A stretch of 64,000 bases of DNA, from NCBI GenBank assembly GCA_015143295.1, contig CM026557.1:25639760-25703759 (forward strand). Reading direction: 5' to 3'. The translations under genes were made by a program, and so were the position numbers. Below are positions 51,486 through 62,600 of this stretch, piece by piece. The notes below the pieces were generated by a model that ran no database searches, was not told where the DNA came from, and saw only the letters and a program-made list of their open reading frames with translations. Origin of the DNA: Tetracentron sinense. Its lineage: Eukaryota; Streptophyta; Magnoliopsida; Trochodendrales; Trochodendraceae. The first letter of the stretch is position 1; each line of letters begins with the position of its first letter.

Positions 51486-54400
51486 TTAGGTGAATAAGTA
51501 CGGGTACTTTTCGCGGACTTCGGCTTCTCTCTCCCAAGTAGCCTCTTCTCTAGAGTGATGCTCCCATTGCAAGAGTACAAGAGCAATGAACTTAGAACGC
51601 AAAACTTGCTCTTTTCGGTCCAAAATTTGAGCTGGTTGCTCTACTAGAGTTAAATCTTCCCGAATTTCCAACGGATCCAAATGAATGACATGTGAAGGAT
51701 CGGAAATATACTTCCTCAACATAGAGATGTGAAAGACATTATATACACCTTCCATGTGAGGTGGTAAGATAACCCGGTAAGCAACTTCCCCGACTCGGGT
51801 GATGATCTCAAAAGGACCCACATATCTCAGACTAAGCTTACCCCGCTTGCCGAACCTCATCACCCCCTTCGTAGGTGAGATCTTCACAAACACAAAATCT
51901 CCAACTTGGAACTCAAGATCTCTCCTGCAAGTATCGGTATAGCTCTTCTGCCTACTCTGAGCTGCTTTCAACCTCTCTATGATCAACTTGACTCTATTCA
52001 CCGTCTGACCAACGAGCTCAGGACCCAAAAGTTTCCTCTCGCCAACTTTGTTCCAACACAAAGGTGAACGACAACTCCTCCCATAAAGTGCCTCAAACGG
52101 AGCCATCTGAATGCTAGCTTGATAGCTATTGTTGTAGGCAAATTCAACCAAAGGTAGGTGATCATCCCAACTACCTTCAAAGTCCAACATGCAAGCTCGT
52201 AGCATGTCCTCTATGATCTGGTTCACCCTCTCAGTTTGCCCATCTGTCTGCGGATGAAAAACCGTACTAAAATCCAAATGGGAATCCATAGCCTGCTGAA
52301 AACTCTTCCAGAACTTGGAAGTAAATCTCGGGTCTCGATCGGAAACAATACTAACTGGCACTCTATGCAAATGGACTATCTCTTTGATATAGAGGTTAAC
52401 CAATTGATTGGAGTTGAAAGTGGTCCGATATGGAAGAAAATGAGCTGACTTAGTCAATCGGTCAACCACAACCCAAATGGCATCAAAGTTCTTGGCCGTC
52501 TTTGGCAAACCAACAACGAAATCCATGGAGATATTTTCCCACTTCCACTCGGGAATAGGAAGAGTCTGAAGAAGTCCTGCTGGTCTCCTATGTTCGGCCT
52601 TCACTTGTTGACACACCAAACACTTGGATACAAATGTAGCCACATCTTTCTTCATACCTTTCCACCAAAAATACTTCTTGAGGTTCTGGTACATCTTAGT
52701 ACCTCCCGGATGAACAGTGTACTTGGACTTGTGTGCTTCATCCAAAATCTCTCTTCTTAAATCCTCATCATCCGGAACACAAAGTTTACCCTTGAAACAA
52801 ACTCCACCATCTCTCCAAGAGAAATCCTCAAACCCGCTGCTCAGTGACTTATTCATGGCAGCGTGCAGTTCTCCATCATTCCACTGCAGATCTTTAATCC
52901 TGTCCAATAAGGTTGGCCTGACCATAATGTTAGCCAACAAAGCTCCAGAAGCTCCTACACTGAAACCTGCATCAAGGCTAGACACCTCTTCAAATAGCTT
53001 CCATTCTTGGACCATCAAGTGTGCCAAGAATCCAGTAGGTCTCCAACTTAGCGCATCTGCCACTACATTCGCTTTCCCCGGGTGGTATTGGATAGAGCAA
53101 TCATAATCCTTGAGAAACTCCACCCAACGACGCTGCCTCAAATTCAGCTCTTTCTGCGAGAATAAATACTTTAGACTTTTGTGGTCGGTGAAAACTTCAA
53201 ACTGCGCACCGTACAAGTAGTGTCTCCAGATCTTAAGAGCAAAAACCAAGGCTGCCAACTCTAAATCATGGGTAGGATAGTTCTTCTCGTGGTCTTTCAA
53301 CTGCCGAGAAGCATAGGCAATCACTTTCCCAAGTTGCATGAGAACACAACCTAACCCAATGAGTGAGGCATCACTGTATACCACCAAAACCTTCACTACC
53401 GGATGGAACAGTCAAGATCGGAGCGGTGGTGAGACGCTTCTTCAACTCAAGAAAACTCTTCTCAGATTTCTCATTCCACTCGAATCTGGCGTTCCTTCGA
53501 GTTAGGTGAGTAAGTGGAGCTGTCAAACTGGAGAAACCTTCCACAAATCTTCTGTAATAACTAGCTAGGCCCAAAAAGCTTCGAACCTCTGTAACACTCT
53601 TTGGCCTTTCCCATCCTTCCACTGCTTCTATCTTGGAAGGGTCAACTAAAATCCCTTCTTCAGACACCACATGGCCTAGAAATGCTACCTTTTCTAGCCA
53701 AAACTCGCACTTGCTAAGCTTAACATATAACTTATGCTCACGAAGTGTCTTCAGAGTGATCCGGAGATGCATCTCATGCTCCTTCTATGTCCTGGAGTAC
53801 ACTAAAATGTCATCCACAAACACGATCACAAAGCGGTCCAGAGTCAGCTTGAAGATCCTGTTCATGAGATCCATGAATGCTGCCGGGGCATTTATCAAAC
53901 CGAACGGCATGACTAGGAATTCAAAATGCCCATATCTGGTCCTGAAAGCAGATTTAGGCACGTCTTCTGCCTTTATCTTCAACTGATGGTAGCCTGACCT
54001 CAAATCAATCTTGGAGAAATACTTAGCTCCTTGCAACTGATCAAACAAGTCATCGATCCTAGGCAAAGGATATTTGTTCTTGATAGTGACCTTGTTCAGT
54101 TACCGATAGTCGATGCACATCCTCATCGAACCATCCTTCTTCTTCACAAACAACACTAGAGCTCCCCAAGGTGATACACTTGGGCGGATAAAACCAAGAC
54201 CAAGCAATTTGTCAATCTACTCCTTAAGCTCTTTCAACTCTGTTGGAGCCATCCTATACAGAGCTATAGAGATAGGGGCTGTACCCGAAGCTAACTCAAT
54301 TGTAAACTCTACTTCTCTATCCGGCGGCAAGCCCAGTAAGTCTTTAGGAAAGACATCCATGAATTCCTCTACAACAGGGATACTTGAGGAATCTGGTGCT

Positions 54401-54804
54401 TCCGATGTAGTAAGACTCAATGCCGCAAAATGAGATAAATCCTTCTTCTTCAACCCTTGGAAACGAAAAGAGGGCTCACGGATTGGTCTAAAGTTGACTA
54501 CCTTCCCAAAACAGTCAACATGCCCATGGTATTTGGAAAGCCAATCCATGCCTAGTATGACGTCCAAGTCTTGGAACTCAAGGACAATCAGATCAGCTGG
54601 CATTTCTCTCTGACCTACTCGAATATCACAAGCTCGGTAGACCTTATCAGTGATAACTGAACTACCAACAGGAGTAGCAATAGACAATTCATGGTCTAAC
54701 AGACTTGGCTCCATTGGAAACTCTCGTGCAAAACTAGGTGTGACGAAGGAGTGAGTAGAACCAGTATCGATCCAAAACATGACGAGGAAATCATTTATCA
54801 ACAA
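51486..54804 (-). pseudogene. Gypsy pol of J (protease to chromodomain remnant)
   Basis: On minus: aspartic protease (FWIDTGSTHSFVTPSFA near 54765; DVILGMDWLSKYHGHVDC near 54560), reverse transcriptase ([20 protein letters not shown] near 54060; FVDDILVYS near 53800), RNase H ([20 protein letters not shown] near 53380), integrase with HHCC finger ([20 protein letters not shown] near 52710; [15 protein letters not shown]), core ([20 protein letters not shown] near 52525; [20 protein letters not shown]), GPF module and a chromodomain-like end [19 protein letters not shown]. The RNase H-to-end portion is one continuous frame (53396-51486). Confidence 0.92.
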
Positions 54805-54913
54805 TGAGCCTGAATTAATACACAGCTAATTTTTCAAATCATGAATACATACATGCATCGTACATCATACTACATAATATTTAATATTACACACATAGCA
54901 TCATAACAATATT

Positions 54914-56145
54914 TTAATTGACTAAAACACAAATAGACGTACCCTGCACAACGTCGTCGGATGCCTGTGCATCCCGCTCCGAGGTAGCAAACACTCGACC
55001 CTGAGTTGGCTGGCGAGGCTGCGAGGGCCTCTGACCCTGAGATGGCCTCTGCTGTACAAGCTGCCGAAATGGGGGCCCGACTCCCTGTGGCTGGGCCGGC
55101 TGAAGCCCCTGCTGAAAGCTGAGTGGGCAGTCTCGGACTCGGTGTGAGACATCTCCACAATGAAAGCAACCTCCCGTAACTGCCCTACACTCTCCTGCTC
55201 CATGCCTCTTCCCGCACTGGTGGCATAGATCATACAACTGGGTTCTGGCAGTAGGCGGAGCCACCTGAGATACTCGCGGGGCTACCTGAGTAGGCCTCTG
55301 ATACGGGGTAGGCCTAGCAATCGGCATATGACCTGACATCCTCGGCCTCTTGTCTTGGGGACCAAACCTACTTACTTGCATCTTCTCCCTCTTCTTCAAA
55401 AATTATTCTGAATTCTTCTCAACGATCAAAGCACGCTGATACACCTCCCTACATGTTTCGAGCTGAAGTATCGAAACCTTCTCCTGAATAAAATCCTTCA
55501 AGCCTCGCTCAAACCTCTTTGCCTTCATTCTCTTTGTGGCAATCAAGTGAGGAGCGAACCTAGAAAGCTCTACAAACTTGGCCTCATACTAGGCCACTGA
55601 CATCCTCCCTTGCTCCAAGGTAGAGAATTCAATCTCCTTCTGATCTCTCACAAACACCGAGAAGTATCTCTCGTAGAAAATGTCGAGAAACCCTCCCAAG
55701 TCCACTCCTGTCCAGCTCGCACCTCATTCCTTTATCTAGATGCAGCCCTCCACCAATGTTCAGCTTTGCCTTCTATGACGAAGGAGGCCCATTTCACTCT
55801 CTATTCATCGGTGGCCTCAAGCACGGTGAAAATCTTCTCTAGTTGCATGATCCACAACTCGGCAACTGAGGGATCCGTACTACCATAGAAGGCTGGAGGA
55901 TTCATTCTCCTAAAAGCTTCCACTCCGTTATGCCGGGGTGGGTGAACATCAACCTGCCTCTCTTGCCTAGCTTGACCAGCAGCTAGCAATGTAGGTTGCT
56001 GAGCCATAATTTCAGCCTGCCTCTCCATGGCTGCAGCAATAGCTTCCATAGCCCGACTCACATTAGCTTGGGAAGTATCATCTGGGGAATCCCCATCAGT
56101 CACACTTCCACCTCCATTCTTATGGTTTCTTCCACCTCTTCTCAT
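54914..56145 (-). pseudogene. Gypsy gag of J
   Basis: On minus, it begins near 56145 (MRRGGRNHKNGGGSVTDGDS), with the gag core AFRRMNPPAFYGSTDPSVAE near 55915, FERGLKDFIQE-type sequence near 55500, and a CCHC knuckle CFHCGDVSHRVRDC at about 55170, followed by a Gln/Pro-rich tail ending near 54914. Role as for the gag of H. The core is recognisable in more than one frame. Confidence 0.85.
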
Positions 56146-56430
56146 GCTTACAGTCCTGAGAAGAAGAAAACAACTTATTTAGGAACACACTCACATAAAA
56201 TTCCTGAGTCTACACTTAAACAAAATTCAATCCTGAACAATTCTAAAGTCCTGAACTTGATGTTGCTTCCCTAAGGTTGACATCTTCCTACATCCTGTAC
56301 TTAATACCTTAGCCCTAAGGACTCTAATGCCTTGAGCTCTGATTGATGTCCTTTGGTATCAGACCCGGAGTGACATAAACAGAACTCCTACTGAGAGGAC
56401 AACTTAGCCCAAGGGAACCTAATGCCTTGA

Positions 56431-56442
56431 GCTCTGATACCA
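56431..56442 (-). other. Primer-binding site of J
   Basis: On minus, TGGTATCAGAGC follows the end of LTR K (GAGTCGTTACA) after four bases. A partial duplicate of the flanking AATGCCTTGAGCTCTGAT lies at 56321-56343. Confidence 0.88.
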
Positions 56443-56446
56443 CCTC

Positions 56447-57320
56447 TGTAACGACTCCAAAATCCCACAAGGCTAAAATAGGACTTTGGAATTACCACAT
56501 TACTTAAACCTGCTTACAAACCATGCATACAAGGCTTACTACACGAGTCTCCAAAAATGAGAGTAATAAAATTTCGATATATAAACTGCAACCAAAATAG
56601 CACAAGTCTACGGTCAACATGTACAACTCACAATAAACCAACAGAGTCTGATACACAACTATAAAAGCCTACTAAGCAACATCAACTCAAAGTCTAATAC
56701 AACACTCTCTCTCTCAACTAAACAAACATAAACTAAGAGGCGTAGCCACCCAAGTCTCCGGCTCCCTCCTCGGAAGGCTCACCTTCTCCTCCTTCCTCGA
56801 CGTATGTTTCCTCAACCCACGGCTCCGCCGTGTACTCCTGCTCTAAACCTGCCAAGACAAAGTCCGGCTGAGTACAAAGGTACTCAGTGTATATAAAATC
56901 CAACCAACAATAGTAATATACCTGCACTTAGTTAGAAACATATCCAATAGCATAATAACAAAATCAGAGTACGGAAGAACGTGTGTGCATATATAGCATA
57001 TCATCACCTTGACTCGTGTACTTGTGAGAATCTTAAACTTAGAAAACCATACACTTATGAGCTGCTTATGCTTATGAGACCACGTGCTTGTGAGATGCTT
57101 ATGCTTATGCAATTAATCAGATCACACAGTAATGAGACATGCCGTTATTGGTGGATACGGACCATGCCTTAGAAATCATATGGTTGACATGCCGTTCTTG
57201 GCGGATATGGACCATGTGATGCTTATGCTTATTCAGAATGTCATATATATGCCATGCTTATGCTTGTGGTCCACATGTGTGACTTGTGAGACTCTTAACT
57301 TAACATACATGTGCATAGTG
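56447..57320 (-). repeat. 5' LTR of J (LTR K), distal part
   Basis: On minus it ends TTTTGGAGTCGTTACA at 56447. Recognisable parts are the PWVEETYVEE frame (56890-56733), an 8-bp hairpin CTGAGTACAAAGGTACTCAG (56868-56887, plus) and two units with ACATGCCGTTCTTGGCGGAT (57130-57215). The proximal start is not found; similarity to LTR features fades at about 57320. Confidence 0.65.
56733..56890 (-). CDS. LTR-internal acidic micro-ORF (LTR K copy)
   Basis: After GGCAG/GT the frame reads GLEQEYTAEPWVEETYVEEG, then a Glu/Gly-rich tail ending GGYAS. PW is followed by the same VEE-x-Y-VEE spacing as in LTR-1, and the phase relative to the GGCAG/GT site is the same, although nearly all surrounding DNA differs. 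This is the most divergent copy. Function unknown. Confidence 0.38.
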
Positions 57321-57600
57321 CTTAAGTGTCGAAATTAATATTCGAGTTGGTAATTGCTTAGGTTCCGATCTCCCACCATGGAAACTCCACTATATGTCCC
57401 ATACCAAATAGTTAGAGAATTCCCGGTGTAAATCCCTAAATAGGTGTTGGAAAATTCCGTGATCATTAGATAGGTCATGTGAGTCGAGTCGTCGAGTCAT
57501 GTTCAACTTGTCAGAAGAGAAGAGCTAAAGCTTAAAGAAGATTGAAGAAAGAGAAGAAAAAGCTCCTACTCTGGATCTAGACAGGTAATGGACTTAGAGA
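57321..57600. other. Unassigned DNA between LTR K and the Copia 5' LTR
   Basis: It contains TGTCGAAATTAATATTCGAG (57328) and a purine-rich run GAAGATTGAAGAAAGAGAAG (57536) like an LTR leader in plus orientation. It may be a scrap of another LTR. No coding sequence is seen. Confidence 0.4.
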
Positions 57601-57738
57601 CCCCTACCTAGGTTGGATTTGGCTTAGATAACTCTAAACATACCTAGGAGGATAGTTTTAAACCTAACAAAGTTGTTTGATCTCATTTGAATCAAATAAA
57701 AATGAAATGAATCATGGTTTGAAAACAATTCTGTCTCA

Positions 57739-57923
57739 ACCGATCGCTCGGTATTGAGACCGATCGATCGGTGGCCTACCGAGCGATCGGTGGCTATCGA
57801 CTGGACAAAAAGTTTGTATGGGGTATTTTTCCAGAGAGATGATTTATAACCGAGCGATTGGTCATTTGGACCGAGCGATCCGTTTTGGACCGAGCAATCG
57901 GTAGTGAGCATCGATCGATCGGT
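57739..57923. promoter_or_regulatory. ACCGATCGATCGGT palindrome array in Copia LTR
   Basis: About seven copies of ACCGATCG(A/C)TCGGT or ACCGAGCGATCGGT-type sites are divided by a spacer with TTTGTATGGGGTATTTTTCC (57813). The array ends about 50 bases before the TATA box. The same motif and spacer occur in Gypsy LTR H. Confidence 0.6.
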
Positions 57924-57971
57924 CCCCGTAAAAAAAAAGGAATTTTTCTTTTTCTGGATTCTTTTTTTAAA

Positions 57972-57983
57972 CCCTATATAAAC
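57972..57983 (+). promoter_or_regulatory. TATA box of Copia LTR
   Basis: CCCTATATAAAC lies about 690 bases before the LTR end, consistent with a plant TATA promoter in U3. Confidence 0.7.
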
Positions 57984-58663
57984 AAATTTTTAGAGACCTA
58001 ATTCGTGTCTTTGATATTTTTGAAAGAGTAGAGGTCTGAGAAACTCTTCTAGGGTTTTTCTTATTGCTTTTATTAGATCTTTGTTGATCCCTCCTCTTTC
58101 TTTGATCCTAGAGAATGCAAGTATAGATCTAAACCTTTGATCTTGCATTGTATGATCTCAGATCTGTATGAGATCCCTCTAGGGTTTGAAATTTCCTAAA
58201 TTGATTCACAACCCTACACCTTGTGTGTGTGTGTCCGGTGTTTGATCCGGAGCCTTCGTGGAAGGAGATTGATCGTGTGTGATCGTGGTTTTGAAGTAGC
58301 TTGAAAAGATTTGGTCGGTGTGGAACCGAAGCTGCTACGGCGGAGATCGAACCTGCTGGTTCGTGGAAATCAAGAGTAAGAGTCTATACCTAGGAACGTC
58401 GTTTCTGTTTTGGTAAGGTCTTGTCTTGTACTTGATATCTTTTCATAGTGAAGTTTATTGCTGGACAAGGTCCCGTGATTTTTTCCCGTTAGGGTTTTCC
58501 ACATAAAAATCTTCTGTGTTTGATTTGTGTGGATTGTCTGATTGAATTGTTCATTGATTTCTAAACATATTAATTGAAAAATTAAAATTGGATAGAAATT
58601 ATTAGATAGACCTATTCACCCCCCTCTAGGTCTTAGAGATCATTGATCTGGATAAATTTCACC

Positions 58664-58675
58664 CGGTATCAGAGC
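58664..58675 (+). other. Primer-binding site of the SIRE-like Copia element
   Basis: CGGTATCAGAGC lies two bases after the LTR end and matches the complement of the initiator methionine tRNA 3' end except for the first base. Confidence 0.85.
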
Positions 58676-58722
58676 AAGTTCACTGATAAGGCTAATCCCT
58701 TAAGTGTGATCCTGTATTATCC

Positions 58723-59680
58723 GTGATCATGAGTACTCTAAGAGAAGGTGGATCCGTCTCTCGTCCCCCACTTTTTGATGGGAATAATTATGCTTATTGG
58801 AAAGCTAGAATGAGAGCTTTTCTCAAATCTATTGACGAGAGAATTTGGATGTCTATACAGAATGGGTGGACTACGCCCATAAAAATTGTAGGAGATTTGA
58901 TTGTGGTCAAATATTCTGATGAATGGACCAGAGAAGAGCTTGAGTCAAGTAGATGGAACACTAAAGGTCTCAATGCTATCTTTACTGCAGTCACTGCTGA
59001 GGAATTCAGACGAATTTCTTCATGTGAAACAGCAAAGGAGGCTTGGGACATTCTTGAAATTACCCATGAGGGTACTACCACTGTTAAAATCTCAAAACTC
59101 CAAATGTTAACCACCAAATTTGAACATTTAAACATGGAAGACAATGACACTTTTGATGAATTCTATGCAAAACTTAGTGACATTGTCAACGCTAGTTTCA
59201 ATTTAGGTGAAAAAATATCTGAGTCTAAAATAGTTAGAAAAGTCCTTAGATCTCTCCCAGAGAGATTTCAACCCAAAGTCACTGCAATCGAAGAGAGTAA
59301 AAATGTTGACTCTCTGAAGATTGAGGAATTGGTTGGTTCACTCCAAACCTATGAACTCAATCTCCGTCCATCCAAGAAGAACAAATCTTTAGCCTTGAAA
59401 TCCATCAAGGAAACTTTGGATGAGGATGACAGTGATGGAGATATGAATGAGGAAGAAATGGCTCTCTTCGTTAAAAAATTTTGAAAATTTTTTAGAACAA
59501 AAAAGAGGTTCAATCCCAAACAGGGAGGAAAATCTTTTGAGAAGTCAAAGTCTAAGCCCTGGGAAAACAAGAAAAATTCCAAGAGTGGCGACAAGAAATC
59601 CCAAGGTATTCAATGCTATGAATGTCATGGCTTCGGTCATATTTCACCTAACTGTCCTAACAAGAAGAAGAGTAAGGGCA
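58723..59680 (+). CDS. Copia gag
   Basis: It starts at [20 protein letters not shown] (the second [11 protein letters not shown], is equally possible). The capsid-type region of about 200 residues includes [53 protein letters not shown] and [21 protein letters not shown] basic stretch and a CCHC knuckle [14 protein letters not shown] follow at about 59605-59650. In the family, Gag makes the cytoplasmic particle and the knuckle binds RNA. Confidence 0.88.
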
Positions 59681-59682
59681 AG

Positions 59683-62600
59683 GTGGTGAATGCCTGTTGG
59701 GATGACAGTGATTCCGAGAATGAAGAATCGGACAGTTCCTCTTCAAGTGAAGATACTAGAAATCATACGGCTTTCACTGTTTCCCTTTCTGGGATTCTTG
59801 AGACTACCTCTGCGGTTGATGAAAAGGATAGAAGTGATGAGAGTATTCATACTGAGTCTAGTGATGACTTACAGAAGAGTCAAACTGACTCTGAAAGTGA
59901 TGAAGATTTGAAAACAACTTATGATAAGTTGTATGCTGAAAGTTTGAAAGTGACTAAAACAAAAATCTCTTTGAGCAAAAAACTCAAACTCATTCAAAAT
60001 GAAAGAGATATTTGTAAACTAGTAGCAGAAGAGAAGAAGAGTGCACTAGTTAGTCAGTTGGAAAATGAAAAAGAAGCATTTGTTATAAAAGTTCAATGTC
60101 TTTTGGAAGAGAATGTCTCATTGACTAATGTGGTCAGAAAATTAGAAGTTGAAAGAGACACTTCCATGAAAGAAATTGAAGAGTTAAGAACTCTGCAAAT
60201 GGAGTTGGAATCTTTTAAAGACTCTCTTATTGATAAGGTGAAATTTCTTGAAAAAGAACATCAAATTACCCTTAAAGACAAGACTAACTTGATTCAGAAG
60301 GTCTATACTCTTGAAAAAGAAGTAAGAATGTTTGGTAACACTAGCTGCCTAGATGAATTAGTTAGAAAATATGGATCAAATTCGAGTAGATCTGGGATAG
60401 GACATGCTGACACACCAGCTGGTCCTTTAGCTGTTGGTACAATGGCTAGTGCAGTGTTTGAGCCAATACATTCTGATCCTAAAGAGAATTTACCTTCAAC
60501 ATCAAGTACTGAGGCTTATACAAATTTTGTAAAGCCTAGAAATACAGCTCCTAAAGTGAATGCTTTGAGGAATCAAATTCCTATTAGAAGAAATCCTCCA
60601 CCTCTTCCAAGATTCATACCCACATGTCACTTTTGTGGTGTGAGAGGTCACATTCGACCTTATTGTAATGCTTTTAGGAGAGCTCCCCGAAATGGTTCAT
60701 GGAACCAAAATCAAAGTCAAGGGACTCTTCAAAGGCAGATTCAGGTTCTGGCTGAAAAGTCTAGAATGTTGAGCGATGATGTTAATAGAATTGCTCAAAT
60801 CTCTAGGACAAGAACTGGTCAATTTATTCCAAATGATTATTCAAGAGGAAACAATTTGACTTATCAAAAAGCTAGAACTGAACAAAACAGAAAAAGGTCA
60901 AGGAGGACAAAAAGGAAAAAGGTCTCTACTACACAGATTAATGATCAAAGATCTAAACAAAGTTTAAAGACTGTGTATGTAAGAAAGGATGACCTTAAGT
61001 GCTTTGTCATTCATACTGCCTTGAAAGCCCAAAACACAGAAATGTGGTACTTCGACAGTGAGTGTTCTCGGCATATGACAGGTAACAAGTCCTTATTTAT
61101 TCAATTTGAGGACTGTCTAGATGGGACTGTTACTTTTGGTGATGGAAGCAAGTCTTTAGTAAAGGGGAAGGGTATCATCGATTCACCAGGCATACCAAAA
61201 TTGAAAGATGCCTTGTTTGTTGAAGGACTGAAAGCTAATTTAATTAGCATAAGTCAACTATGTGATGATAACCATGCTGTACACTTTACCCAAAATAAAT
61301 GCTTAGTCATTAATGGTAAAGGTAAGTGTGTTCTAGAAGGATTGAGAACCACTGACAATTGCTACGGCTTAACTCCCAGTCCTAATCCTTCAAATGTCTG
61401 TTATAAGACTAAAATTGAGGAAGTTGATTTATGGCACCGAAGACTAGGTCACATGAACTTCAAAGACCTAAGCAAAATCTCTAAGCAAGAGCTTGTGAGA
61501 GGTGTTCCCAAACTAGGAAAGCCTTCTACTGCTGTGTGTGGGCCATGCCAAATTGGTAAACAAATTAGAACCCCACATAAGAAGACTTCAAGTATTGCTA
61601 CTTCATATCCACTGGAATTAATTCATATGGATCTTATGGGTCCTACAAGAACTGAAAGTCTAGGTGGAAAGCGATACATCCTAGTCATGGTTGATGATTT
61701 CTCAAGAATGTCATGGGTGGCATTTATAAGAGAGAAATCCGATGCTTTTGACAATTTCAAAAGTATTTGCTTGAAAATTCAAAATGAGAAAAGATGCCCA
61801 ATCACTCGAATTCGAAGTGATCATGGAAAGGAGTTTGAAAACTCTAAGTACAACGACTTTTGTGATGAGTCGGGTATCAAACATGAATTTTCTGCACCTA
61901 TTACACCTCAACAGAATGGTGTAGTAGAGAGGAAGAACAGGGTTCTCCAAGAGATGGCTAGAGTTATGCTTCATAGCAACAATCTAGCTTCTCATTTCTG
62001 GGCTGAGGCAGTTAACACTGCTTGCTATATAGTTAATAGAGTTTTTGTAAGACCTGGAACAAGTAAAACCCCATATGAGTTGTGGAATAACAAGAAACCT
62101 AGTGTCAAGTACTTTCGAGAATTCGGAAGTAAATGCTATATCCTTAAGGATAAAGAGCAATTGGGCAAATTTGAATCCCGGAGTGATGAATGGATATTTC
62201 TTGGATATTCCACCAACAGTAGAGCTTATCGAGTGTATAACTTGAGAACCTCTACAATTATGGAGTCCATAAATGTAGTTGTGGATGACTCCGGTGTTGA
62301 AAATGTGCAACTTGAGGATGATGAAAGTGCTGAAAATGAAAATGTTGAAACTGTTTCAACTCCACTTATTGATAAGCAAACATCTCCATCAAAACCTACA
62401 CATCCTAGGGTCATGAGTCCTCACACCCCCACTGATATAATTGGTGATGTTGAAAGTGGAGTGAGAACGAGGAAACAAATTGAAAATGAAGTTAGCTACA
62501 TTTGCTATACTTCATCTTTTGAACCCAAGAATGTAGCTGAAGCTCTTGCAGATGATAATTGGATAAATGCAATGCAAGAAGAGTTACTTCAGTTTACTAG

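Larger units (their letters stand above)
50055..57320 (-). mobile_element. Gypsy chromovirus J, minus strand, with mismatched LTRs
   Basis: Read on minus: 5' LTR K (from about 57320 down to 56447), primer-binding site (56442-56431), gag, pol, purine tract (51457-51445) and 3' LTR J (51444-50055). Coding sequence matches the element at the left window edge. The two LTRs do not align with each other beyond the shared hairpin and PWVEE(E/T)Y region, so the element is a composite. It cuts the LINE at 50055. It is a broken fossil, but its pol has one of the longer continuous frames in the window; I count about five breaks overall. Confidence 0.85.
57600..58661 (+). repeat. 5' LTR of the SIRE-like Copia element
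   Basis: It contains the palindrome array (57739-57923), TATA box CCCTATATAAAC (57972), a T-rich leader, CCCGTTAGGGTTTTCCACAT (58486) and the U5 stretch TTCACCCCCCTCTAGGTC. It ends ATAAATTTCA at 58661, two bases before the primer-binding site. Its left end is not resolved. Confidence 0.7.

Noticed and set aside
52717-53106. 129-codon plus-strand frame
   Set aside because: It is antisense to well-supported Gypsy pol of J.
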